A stretch of 64,000 bases of DNA from Nereocystis luetkeana (Eukaryota > Sar > Phaeophyceae > Laminariales > Laminariaceae): assembly GCA_031213475.1 (NCBI GenBank), contig JARUPZ010000012.1:5838949-5902948 (forward strand), given 5' to 3'. This document shows positions 1 to 10,142 of the stretch, piece after piece; position 1 is the stretch's first letter; every line of letters begins with the position of its first letter. The notes under the pieces are model-generated. The model did no database searches and was not told where the DNA came from. It saw only the letters and a list, made by a program, of their open reading frames with translations. The position numbers were made by a program, and so were the translations under genes.

Positions 1-697
1 GATTGATATCTGATTGTCCAGCTCGTCATTGTCCTCGTCATCAAGGTCCTCATAAATGTCGTCGTCCAGCAGATCTCCCGCTTCTAGGTACGAAGAAAAT
101 TGGTCGTCCTTCATGGGTGACCGTGTCGACCCTGCCCCCCCACCCCCTCGCTTCGTACCGTTCCCATCATGTCCTATGTGATCTGATCTCCCTGTGCCAC
201 TGCCGCTACCGCTGCCGCCCCCGTTGCCATAGCCGCCGCCGGTTAGTCCTCTTTCGGAAGCGCTGACACTTTTTTTTTGAACTAGTGCTACTGGACCGCC
301 GCCACTGTTGTCGTCCCCCTTCTCCTTCACTGCTTGAACTCGGCCACCACCGCCAACCTTCTCCCTTCCATGTGACGCGACTTCCAGGTGACAAGAGCTT
401 GACATTGGGATGCCACTCCCTGAAGTCGCACCTCGAGTGTCCGTGTTTAGCGCGTGCACATCTACTGACGACGGCAGAGAGCGCAGAGGGAGTGCAGAAG
501 ACGCTCGCTCCTGCTGCTCCTGCTGCTGCTGCCGGGCCGCGGGACCAGCTGAAAAGGGGCGAAGGACGGTTGCTGCCGAAGATGGGCGAGAGCCTGGGCG
601 GCTGCCGCTTGGGTGGTTTGGGTGGTACCCGATGCGGGACGAGGAGGCGTACCGAGAGCACTCGTGCCTCCACAGCACCATGGATTCACGGCGAGAT
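1..697 (-). CDS. Left-edge gene, exon 2 (partial)
   Basis: Open on the minus strand from 697 to base 1 with no stop. Entry is by a CAG acceptor in matching phase. Internal Met codons at 681, 405 and 114 are alternative starts if exon 1 is wrong. Confidence 0.55.
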
Positions 698-1577
698 CTG
701 AACGGCCGGGGAGGAGTCGCAATTAATTATGTGTGTGCGGAGGGCGGGGAGAATACGAGAAGAAACAAAATAGAGCACGAGACGTGGCGATGGTGCGATC
801 AATCAACTACACAAAGGGGGTGATTTTCACCCGCCCTATGTACTATATGAAAATTAAAGAAACAGGTCAGATTGTGTTTCAAGTTCATACATTTAACACC
901 GTAAAAACCATCAGCTTTTATTGACAAAAAACACTGGCAACGGCGACAAGCTGTAGTATTATGGGAATTGAGGGGGGAAAGTAGAAGCAACCCAGCATGT
1001 CATCAAGTGCGACCACGATGAAGAACGAACAGGTGGTGGGTGAAGCATGCATATTGTTGTGCGTTGCGCCTTTACTACATGCAGGACAATGCATCTATAT
1101 ATGTTCTTACGTCTGCAGAGCCCATCGATCCAATGCTTCTCGCACCCCAATGTTGACACCCTCGCCAACGGTGGCCGCCGCCGCCGTTGGGGGAGATACG
1201 GCGTGCGCTTTTGTCCCCGGAAAACCATCAAATGATATCCCACTTTCCGTGCTGCTGTTGATGTTGCCGTTCTTCCTTGCAGTTGTTGTTGCAGCGGTCC
1301 TTCTCTGCTGCTGCTGCCCTCCGCGCCCTCCTTGACAAGAAGAATGGCTGGAAAAAACGCTTTCCGGCAGCAGCGCCAAGCGAATCCGCCGTCCAGCGTC
1401 AATTCTCGCCTGTTCGGCTGCAGCAGAAACGGCCCCGGCCACGTCCGTTACAACAGCAGCGACAACAGGTACGGCAGCGTCGACGGTGGGCGGATCGCTT
1501 ATCGTCGCTGCTGCCTTGCTCGACCCCGATACCATCGCCGCCGCCACCGCCGTGCCAGCAACAGCGGACGGCATCAT
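1..1577 (-). CDS. Unrecognised low-complexity protein, 5' part (runs off left edge)
   Basis: Two joined exons: 1577-1111 and 697-1. The ATG at 1577 is the first in-frame Met after a stop at 1604. Exon 1 ends in phase 2 at the donor AC|GTAAGA. Exon 2 opens after CCGTTCAG at 697 with the single base needed to complete the codon, and stays open to the window edge (about 388 residues visible). The N-terminus is Ala/Val-rich (MMPSAVAGTAVAAAMV). A Gln run (QQQQEQQ) and Ser/Gly-rich stretches follow, then a strongly acidic segment (DLLDDDIYEDLDDEDNDE) near the edge. No family is recognised. It is divergent from the LRR gene, with 912 bp between the start codons. Splice phase and frame continuity support it as a real gene; no similarity was checked. 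Confidence 0.55.
1111..1577 (-). CDS. Left-edge gene, exon 1
   Basis: 467 nt, 155 codons plus 2 nt. Starts MMPSAVAG and ends at a consensus GTAAGAAC donor. The following intron is 413 bp. Confidence 0.5.
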
Positions 1578-2489
1578 GCACCACACAAGAAGAGCGGAAG
1601 GCTACCAGTGTACAGTAGTAGGCAAACCCGGATACGAGAGCCTTCGATTATTTTGGTTGGACCAGAGCGCTGAAGATCAGATATCTACTGAACTACAGTC
1701 AGTAGTAGTACATTTACCACGCTACCGTAAAGACTGCAACCTGGGATACGAGCACTCAGGATCGTACGAATGCGTACGTAGCCAACACTGCCCTTGGGTC
1801 ACACAACCTGTCAGTGTCCGTTTTGGTCGTTTGGATTATTTTACGTCCTGCAATCTGTACTATGGTACTACTGCTGACTGCTGTTGTGCTGTGGTGCTGG
1901 CTGTGGTACTCGTGGGCACTACAGTATATACGAGCAATATCCAACGGAGAGTTCCCTCTTTCGCACGTACACGCCAGGTACGAGCGCGCACGCACCAATC
2001 TTCTGTCGTGCCAATTGCGATATTTTACTTGCGGTAGTTTGTATGAATACTTGAGTACGTGTAATATGATACGGCGTTGAGCGGTTGATCTTTTTTTGTT
2101 ACTGGTCGAGTACAAAATGACGGTTACATTTTTTGGCGAAAATATTTTTCGTACGTACTACACGTAAAGAAATCCCTCGTCTCTCGTGTATTCCGACACC
2201 ACCTTGTCCGTAAATGTAAAGACCTTTTGCACATTAATATCAGTACAAGACCATCCTTGCATTTATGGTCAGAAAAGTATCAGACAACACAGCTTGCTCG
2301 TGTCGTAGGAGATATACGTACGAACTCTTAAGTCAAATTATTAGCAGTGTCACTACAGGAGTCAGCCGCAGCAAGAGTAGCAGCCACACCCAACCGCCGC
2401 TCGGCTGCCTGTTGGCTTGCTATCGACTGACCCTCGGCTACACCGCTCAAGAGGATCGGAGATACTGCAGTAGGAGTGCCATATGGGAT
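1578..2489. promoter_or_regulatory. Divergent intergenic region
   Basis: 912 bp between the start codons of the left-edge gene (minus) and the LRR gene (plus). It must hold both promoters and 5' UTRs. No clear TATA box or other element could be singled out. AT-rich stretches with TACGTAC-type palindromes lie around 2130-2170. Confidence 0.3.
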
Positions 2490-2953
2490 ATGCCGCCGAA
2501 GGCCTATGCTGCCGAAGGTTCCTCGCCGCGTTCGCCCATATCCCAAATGACCACGCTCCCCAGATCATCGAAAGATCGTCGACAACAACAGCAGCAACAA
2601 CAAGCCGTTGATTTCGCGCACACGCACAGGGGTCTCGTCGTACGAGAGCCGTCGGCGTTGCTAACGCGGTCGCTGCGCTCTGCCATAACGATGGGCCACC
2701 CCAAGGACACACCAGCACCGGTGCCACCGGCACCACCGGCACAACCGTCGGCACTGGCGGCACTGCCGGCAGAGGATCCGGGCGATATCCTCTTGTGCGA
2801 CCTGGGGAACAAGTGCCTAATGGTCGAGGACCTTGAGAACGCGCTTCGCTTGTGGACGCGCCCGGCGGTGTTGCTGGCCGGGAGAAATTCACTGGATCGG
2901 CTTCCTGTGAATATCCCGGGAACGATACTTTACCTTGATCTCTCCTGGAACAG
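2490..2953 (+). CDS. LRR gene exon 1
   Basis: Residues 1-154 plus two bases, including a Gln run (QQQQQQQ) and the first LRR ending LDLSWN. The donor is AG|GCGAGTG, a GC-AG intron start. A GT donor five bases later (GTGTGA) would drop residues from the repeat. Confidence 0.65.
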
Positions 2954-5900
2954 GCGAGTGTGACGTATATAGTTGGTTGGTCGAGGGACAAGCAACAGCG
3001 CTGAGTGAGAGCCTGGTTGTCGTTGTTGTTCCTTGCTGTGCCCCAGTTGGGATTCGAATCCGTCTAGGCGCGATGCCCTGGGTTAGGTTTATACGTAGCG
3101 GCTCTATATGCAGTAGACTGCAGCACTCGCACAAGTATAGACTCGTACGAGTATACTCGTGCTACTGTAAATAACGTCGTATTGTATGCCTTTTGTTCTA
3201 TTACGGGGAACCATAGTTAACAGGACCTATGGTATACATAAAAAACTATATATTTAACAATTTTTACTAACAATATTTGGTCCTATTAACTATGGTCCCC
3301 CGTAATAGGGCATATTGCTTTCGAATGCTACTCGGCCAACCGCAGATTCCAAGTCTGCGTACGTAAAAAATAGTATGGACATAAATTGAAGGACCGTAGG
3401 GTAATATACATGCCAAGTGGTCCTTACACTTCCATCCAGAGTGGTTATGCACTTTTATCACAGCGCCTCGGCATCCCAACGAAGCTTGCCTGCCATGAAT
3501 GAACTATCCCTCCGTGTGTACGCCTACTTTACCTGGCATCGTGTTCCTATTTGGCGACATTCATTAATCCACATGTTGTATTGGCCATGTCATTAATTAC
3601 TCAATATCATCCACCCTCGGTCTACCCCTATAGTATATACCAGGTATACACCACAGAGCATGGACTCCGTCGGGTTTGAGGTCACCTTCGTGTCCCATCG
3701 CACAGACAGTCGCACTTATATATCGATGCCCCTATATTATCCTGATGGTGATACGTTCGAAGGCTTACCCAGTTCGAAGGGTTCGCGGCGCTGCCCAACC
3801 TGCGAGAGCTCGACGTGAGCCACAACGGCGCGCAGAATATGCTCGGCCTGACCTCGAACACCGATCTTCGAGTGCTTCGGATATCTCACAACCGTATCCG
3901 GCGGATCGAGGGGCTGCATCAGCTTAAACAGCTGGAAGAGGTACGACGCAAACATGCAACAACGTAGGAGAGTAGTGTGCACTGTAGTTAAGTGGGTTGG
4001 ATACGTACTGCCTGTAAATATCCTGTACATCATATCATGTCGAGAGGTTAGGATCTAGATGATGTACATGATCTAGATGATCTCCAGATGATCTGCTGTA
4101 GATCGTGATCTGTTCGACAATCTCGACGATTTGTTTTTAGTTCCCCCCTCATATCATACATTACGCAAGAAGTTACCAGAGGTAGGACATGGAGAACAAT
4201 AGTACCGTACGTATCAGATACCAGGTACCCAAACTTTTGGATCGTCCAAATTTTCCTTACCTGGTACCTGGTATATATGATAACGTCCCCAGGGTGTTAT
4301 GGTTATGTTTTCCCGTCGGCCCTGGGTTACTTCGTTGTGTCCCGGGCAGAAACACGTACATACGTGCTGCTGTTCACGGATCCATCTACGGCGGCGGTTT
4401 CCTTTCGGGTGAACCGCTAAAAAAACTACCCAGCAGTTGAGTTGAATTCGCGCCGGCGGCTGCCTATAGTCTCTGCCAATAGTTTTGTCAGAAACCTGTA
4501 GTTTGGTATTTTACAAGCGAACGCTATTACGGGGGACTATCGCAAAATGGACCAAATATCGTAAGTATAAACCGGTAAATGTAAAGGTTTTTGTCTGTAC
4601 CGTAGGTCCTATTTAATATGCCCCCCCGTAATATTAATGCTTTCCAAACTCGACGGGAGTTGACGAGGGAAAAAAAGGCTGAATAAGTCCCACGATGAAA
4701 ATCTAGTCACGCACCGCAGTCGGAGGGGGGGGGGGGGGGGGGGGACGCCCTCCATGTGACCCCGGATTCGAGTTCCTACTGGGAAGGGGCGGGAGAAGTA
4801 GGGCGAGGACAATCAATAGGTTGGAGAAGAGAAAAAAGGAAAGAAGAACAAATAATGGCGACGCCTAAAAACAGGGACTCCTTTCGACCTGGCTGAAGCC
4901 GAATAACGCGCAGCTACCTAAAGTGGTGGCACTTTTTGCAGCTACCTAAATTGGTGGCACTTTTTTGGCCAAAAAATATTTCCGACTGGGTAGGGTCTTC
5001 TCAACCAAGGAACTATCCAATACCAGGTAGCTACTAGTTTAGACAATACTTTTCCGTCGCAAAAATCAAAACTCGAACCGTAAAGCAGTGGGGACGGGGG
5101 GGGGAGGAGCGACCGCTATGTGACCTTGGGTGTGAGATACTACTCCGAGACGGGTCGGGAGAGTAGGGCGAGGATAATAAATGGGATGCAGAAAAAAAAG
5201 AAGGGAAGAAAAGGGAGAAAAAAAAATACCTACCAAGTAGACCATGGGATTGCTCTGCTTATCGGGTTAAGCGTATACTGTTCTCCTTAAACCCTTGTAG
5301 AACTGCAGTCCCGTGTTGGGGAAAAACTACTTAGGATTTGAGTATTTGTCCCCCAAACGGGACTGCAGTCCTACAAGGGTTAACATCGGTTATAGAGCTC
5401 CCCGAATAGGGAGCCTCAGGAAAGTTGCAGGCTCACCCCTCTACCGTACTCGTAGCGTGCGTCGGATTCCCTGAAGCCAGACAACAACGGCCAACGACAA
5501 CTACCGCCCACCATCCACCAACGCACTCAAGTTGACGACAGTTTTTCTAAACTCCTGCTGGTGCGCGAGTTCCCAGTGACAGCTAAACTGTCTTGGTATT
5601 CTGATAGCAACCTATACTGCGTAATTGCACGTTTGAACAACTTTTGTCCGTGGTGTGGTCAGTCAGCGCGGGAGTTAGAACCAACCACCACCACAACCGA
5701 CCACGGCCGTCGAATGGTAGCTTGTGTGCTGGCCATTAGACGTGCGAACATGTCTCGTCGCCTCGCCGATGCAGCATCTTGGCCATTTTGTTTGTGTTGC
5801 CGTTTTCCGCCGCTGCCACCAGGCGGACTTCTCTCACAACCTGCTGAGGACAAAAACAGACGTGCGCGCACTTTCTCTCAACGCTGCGCTACGGCGCCTC

Positions 5901-8900
5901 CGTATCGAAGGAAACCCCTTCTGCGCCACCGGGGTTCAGCACGGGACCTATCAGATAGCCATGCAGCACCTGTTGCCTGGCATGAGCCTCCTAGACGGAA
6001 AACGGTTTTTGGCCTTGCCAGGTCCACCTTTTCTTCCTCCGCCGCCGCCACCAACACCAACACCCATTGCCGCGGCGCAGCACCGCGCAGATCACCCCGG
6101 GCCTCATCGCCGAGTAGTTTCGTTCACGCAACACCCACCAGCCAGGGGTGAAAGCCTAGCCGAAAACGATCTCACGGAAGATCTGAGCGTAACTCGAGGG
6201 TGGCGCGATTCTCCGGTCGTCCGACGCAATCCGTCACTCCCCGCGCCTAAAAAACAGCGGTCGCGGTCAGAAACGCCTGCTGTCGGGGGTAGGGGTTCCT
6301 GCGTCAGGGTAACGGCGGGAGGCGGCAGGCCCTCGATAGACCCAGGGTCGTACGCGGAGACGTTTCTGGCTTCGCAACGCAAGGGTAAGCTAAGTGCGAC
6401 ACCTTCTTCTACCCAGTCTCCCACGGTGCCATGTGCTGCCAACGGTATGCGAGAAACGCGCGGGGGGGTGATAACCGACCGTCACGTAAGACACAGAGAC
6501 GCGACGCAGATAGGATCCTTTTCTCTCGCACAGGTCGACGCGCACAGGAGACTCACTGCTAGATCTGACGGAGGTGGCTGCGACGCCGCCGCCGCCGCCG
6601 CCACGGCTACTGCCGCCGCCATGGCCGCCGCCGCCGCCGCCGCTGGCGTCGGGACCAAGAGGAGGCACCACACGGGGCGTGACCCTGAACAGCAATCCGT
6701 CTCGACCTCCTTGCTCTCCTGTCTTGGGATGTCGCGTGCGGAACGGGCGGCAGCGCGACGCTTGGCGTGGAGCCAAGCGCGGCAAGAGGGCGCGGTGGGA
6801 ACCACTGTGGTAGTGCAGCGACGACGGTCGGGCTCGGGGAAAGCGAGCGTCCACGGTGGTGGGAACGTTAAGAGGCGAGCGACGGCGGCTAGGTCGCTCG
6901 GGATAACCAAATCGTCTTCTTCTCCGACACCGCGGGGGCGCTCATCGTCGGTACCGCCGCACGGTTTGGCAACAACGGAGACGCGCCAGACCAACACGAG
7001 CCAGGTGAGAGCTTTTGGAATTAACAGAATGCTCTGACGTCTGTGGGTGTGCTTTTCCGGTGCCGGGAGGACAACCATGATCTACGGTAAGCCTGCCAGT
7101 CGGATTAACAATCACGGGTCATTTGGAAATATGCAGAGCTGTTACTCAGGGTACTACGAAAGGAAACGCGGTATCAGGGAAACGGGGGTGGTTAGGAGTA
7201 CCGAGGATTATGTTCATGCCACATGCAAGCGACGCTTTGGGGTTCGATGTTGCCCCCAGTGTGAGCATTAACTGCCCCCGTGTCGCGCGCGGCAGAGTGT
7301 TTCGCGTGTTGTTGGGGGTTTCGTTGAATCGAATCGGCGGTGTACCAGGCAAACGCCAACAGCAGCGGCAGGAGTCGTCGTACAGACCCGTAATTTTTTC
7401 CAGTTTTTCGCGGGCGTCCCTATTGTGCCCATGGTTTTACCTCATCCAGAGTCTTGACATCCACGTCATGATGTTTGAAGCTCCTTGCAAACTCGTTGAG
7501 TGTTTGCTACCGCCACGCTATTGGCGACATTTCCGGCCTGAAGCATCGCGACGTAAAACGACGGACGCGCGCTACTACGGGGGTAGCGTTCTTTGGACAA
7601 AACATTCTTGAGTGCCGAGACTGAGGAACGGTTTCCATTGTCATTGGCACACCATTTGTATTTTACGTGTTGCTCGTGGTATACCTACAGGAAATCGTGC
7701 TGCACTCTCATTTCCCTCCCCCCCGAGGTCGGTTTTCGAATGAGGTTAAGAGCTCCTCAAGTGATGTGCCCTAGAAAGGCAAACGTAGGTACACCTCTAT
7801 CTTAACATGCGTCGATGCCCCAAGGTGCCAGGCCCTAGCCTGCCTTGTGTACAGCGCCTGTTCTCCGATCGCTCGCAAAAGACCCAACATCCTGCCTTCT
7901 ACTGCAGTTTACCTTACCTGCGATGCAAGACAACCTCGTTAAATATTTCTCCCGTCGCCGGTGTCCTGTTATCCGAACTATCGCCACGGGTGGTTCCTAG
8001 GCGTTACCCATCGCCCGGCGATCTCGGCGACCTCCTGGCGCTGCGGGTGATTCCACCCTCGATCCCGACCGAGCCGGTGGCGGAGGCAGCAGTAGCAACG
8101 TGGTGGCTTCCCGTCACGGCGCCCCCTCTAAGCAAAAAGTTAGCAGCCAGCGAGGAGGAGGAGCAGCGGCACGCGACGGGCATCCGAAAATCTCCGGCAG
8201 ACGACCAACCCATAGCTCCCGACAGACCGGGAGATTTCCAACTGTCGGGCGGCGCCATAACGCGTCGAATGGGGTGGCACGGGCAACGAGGGTTCGGGCC
8301 GCCGCAAGGCAGTACGGCAGTAGATCCAGAGCCCGCGAAAAACGCTCGAGTTCTTCACCCACGGCCGGAAAGGAGGGCACGTACCGCTACAAGACCACCC
8401 TCGGGCAGAGGGGCCGATGCGTCCCGCGGCCCGCGGCGCAGCTCGCCTCGCCGTGGACCCCGCGCGACGACGCTCAGCCTTGGAAAGAGAGAAGCTACCA
8501 CGGCGGCGACCGCGCACGCGACAATGTCGTCGCTTGCCGCGAAACGCAGCAGCCCTCTTCCTTCTCTTCTAGGGGGTACAGTGCGCCCGATGGGGAGGTG
8601 GCGTCAAGTTCGAGACGAGACGAGAGCGGGAGAAGCGGAGAAGAGGGCACGCATTGGGGGGAAGCCGGTGGCCGTGACAATAATGGCGGCGGCAGCAACG
8701 GCGGTGGCGGTGGTGGCAGCGGAGGCGGCGGCGGCGATGATGAAGTCGAAGATTTAGGTGGGGAAGATGATGGCGGTGGCGCTAAGGAGCGATTCGCGGC
8801 CGACGGCCGAGGTTCTCGGGCGCGGCGCTCTTCATTTATCTCGCCGCTCTCGCCAGCGGGGATTTTGCAGAGGGCGTCATCAGCTCGATCTTCCGCAGGG

Positions 8901-10142
8901 GCGTCGTCCTCCAACGTATCCGGAATACGGCTCGCGGAGGTCCGCTCACAGCAGCGGCGGACAGTGGCAAACCGGTGGCGTGAAACGGACTTGGAACACG
9001 GCGAAGGCGGGAGAGGGCGAGGGCGTAGGTCAACTCCGAGCACGACGATGAATAACTCTCAAGGAGGCAGTTCCGTGATTTGGACCGATGACTACGACCG
9101 ATATCACCACCGCCACGAGAGCCCCGACTTTCCAGTAGATGGGCGTGCAGAAGGTGGGGGAGGAACTGCTGCAAGCATGGCGTGGGCGGACGCGGAGCCT
9201 TCTCCGGAGCGACCTTCACGCCTGATGCCACGTTTTTCTACGGGAGAAAGGGGCGTCGACGATGACGGCGCGAGATATCAAAGACCGGTCATCCCGGTCC
9301 CATCAGGGAACGCGTACGACCCTCCGGATGAAACGTCAGTGCAATACCACGATGAATCCGGTAGCGGCGCAGGCGGTGGGGTTGGAGCCCGTGGCAGCGC
9401 GGCCGGTCGAACGGAGGGAAGGCCCATCCAGCTTCAACACTGCAAAGTAGAACAGCAACAACATCAGCGAGCGTGGCGGAGTTTTCCTGTAAAGGAAAAC
9501 AGCGACACGTCTCGCGCCGACGGCAACCTGAAAATGACGACGCCGTGGAACGGTACGCCTTCTCACGATGACGCGGCTGAATCTGCGATGAGTGACGGCT
9601 TGGAGCCCGAGACCTTGTGGGATACAGCACGGCGAACCGTGGCCGTCAGTGATGTCGAGGAAGACAAGAGGGGGCTCCACACCGAAAGGAGCCTTAGAAG
9701 CCGACATCAGCGCAGAGATCCTGCCAAAAGCGCAGCTGCAGTCACCAACGACCAGCGAGTCTCGGCTGCTGAGCAATCGGTTTCTGACGGGCGAATCGCC
9801 TACCGACACACGACTGATCACAGGACTAGGGCCATCGTCGGCCGAACCGCATCCTGGCTGGAGGGGGGCGCCACCCCCGAGGAGGACGATTGCAGTGGTT
9901 CGCACGATTTCGACCCACGAGCACCGGCACTGGTTCGCAACCGAGGGCATAAGCAACCGCTGGCAGGGTATTTTGCGGGCCACGCTTCTGGCCGGGCGGA
10001 GCGCGGGACGGGCGCGCGGGAGGGGAATATGGGATTTACAAGAGAAGGAGTTGAAGGGACGGCGAGCTTCGAGAATCAGGTCATGGACATGCTAGCGTCC
10101 ATGGTGGGCGATCACGGTGCAGAAGCCGGTTCGCAGGGCTAG
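2490..10142 (+). CDS. SDS22-like leucine-rich repeat protein, 1321 aa
   Basis: Join of 2490-2953, 3763-3940, 5823-7004 and 8001-10142 (3966 nt, in frame throughout). Residues ~98-275 form about five LRRs of the LxxLxLxxNxIxxIxGL type (LYLDLSWN, LRELDVSHN, LRVLRISHNRIRRIEGL, ADFSHN, LRRLRIEGNPFC). They close with an LRRcap-like segment (GTYQIAMQHLLPGMSLLDGKRF). The remaining ~1045 residues are basic, Ser/Arg/Gly/Ala-rich and probably disordered: a proline tract near 280, an alanine tract around 460, and an Asp/Gly tract in the last exon. Such LRRs are protein-binding scaffolds, often ciliary or phosphatase-associated; the partner here is unknown. ATG 2490 (MPPKAYAAEG) was chosen. The frame is open upstream, so a longer N-terminus or 5' exon is possible. 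Confidence 0.75.
3198..3308. mobile_element. MITE-A copy
   Basis: Termini CTATTACGGGG and CCCCCGTAATAG, subterminal TTTGGTCCTATTAACTATGG. In LRR intron 1. Confidence 0.8.
3763..3940 (+). CDS. LRR gene exon 2
   Basis: 178 nt covering two complete LRRs. Starting after the AG at 3761-3762 gives WNRLTQFEGF across the junction, matching the NRIRRIEGL spacing of the next repeat. The alternative acceptor at 3772 loses three residues. Ends GAAGAG|GTACGA, phase 0. Confidence 0.75.
4524..4633. mobile_element. MITE-A copy, diverged
   Basis: CTATTACGGGGGACTATCGC to CCCCCCCGTAATA; in LRR intron 2. Confidence 0.75.
4640..5240. repeat. Two diverged ~200-bp blocks (a third at 18440-18660)
   Basis: Shared pattern CCATGTGAC, GGGT..GAG, GGGAAGGGGCGGGAGAAG, then AGGGCGAGGA.AAT. 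A short tandem (GCAGCTACCTAAA.TGGTGG) lies between at 4920-4965. Confidence 0.45.
5283..5382. repeat. Foldback-B copy
   Basis: ~93-bp stem-loop: CCCTTGTAGAACTGCAGTCC pairs with GGACTGCAGTCCTACAAGGG. Ends lie beside TTAA. Confidence 0.75.
5823..7004 (+). CDS. LRR gene exon 3
   Basis: 1182 nt, phase 0 at both ends (CCACCAG|GCG ... AGCCAG|GTGAGA). Holds the last LRRs, the LRRcap-like closure and a long Ser/Arg/Ala-rich tail. Confidence 0.75.
8001..10142 (+). CDS. LRR gene exon 4 (terminal)
   Basis: 2142 nt. The acceptor TTCCTAG|GCG follows an in-frame TAG and enters in phase 0; the stop is at 10140-10142. Entirely hydrophilic and low complexity; the last residues are MDMLASMVGDHGAEAGSQG. No polyadenylation signal was identified. 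Confidence 0.65.
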   Translation, partial: ALPIARRSRRPPGAAGDSTLDPDRAGGGGSSSNVVASRHGAPSKQKVSSQRGGGAAARDGHPKISGRRPTHSSRQTGRFPTVGRRHNASNGVARATRVRAAARQYGSRSRAREKRSSSSPTAGKEGTYRYKTTLGQRGRCVPRPAAQLASPWTPRDDAQPWKERSYHGGDRARDNVVACRETQQPSSFSSRGYSAPDGEVASSSRRDESGRSGEEGTHWGEAGGRDNNGGGSNGGGGGGSGGGGGDDEVEDLGGEDDGGGAKERFAADGRGSRARRSSFISPLSPAGILQRASSARSSAGASSSNVSGIRLAEVRSQQRRTVANRWRETDLEHGEGGRGRGRRSTPSTTMNNSQGGSSVIWTDDYDRYHHRHESPDFPVDGRAEGGGGTAASMAWADAEPSPERPSRLMPRFSTGERGVDDDGARYQRPVIPVPSGNAYDPPDETSVQYHDESGSGAGGGVGARGSAAGRTEGRPIQLQHCKVEQQQHQRAWRSFPVKENSDTSRADGNLKMTTPWNGTPSHDDAAESAMSDGLEPETLWDTARRTVAVSDVEEDKRGLHTERSLRSRHQRRDPAKSAAAVTNDQRVSAAEQSVSDGRIAYRHTTDHRTRAIVGRTASWLEGGATPEEDDCSGSHDFDPRAPALVRNRGHKQPLAGYFAGHASGRAERGTGAREGNMGFTREGVEGTASFENQVMDMLASMVGDHGAEAGSQG

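Noticed and set aside
3046-3066. tRNA T-arm-like GGGATTCGAATCC
   Set aside because: No D-arm, anticodon arm or acceptor stem can be drawn on either strand; the motif is self-palindromic.
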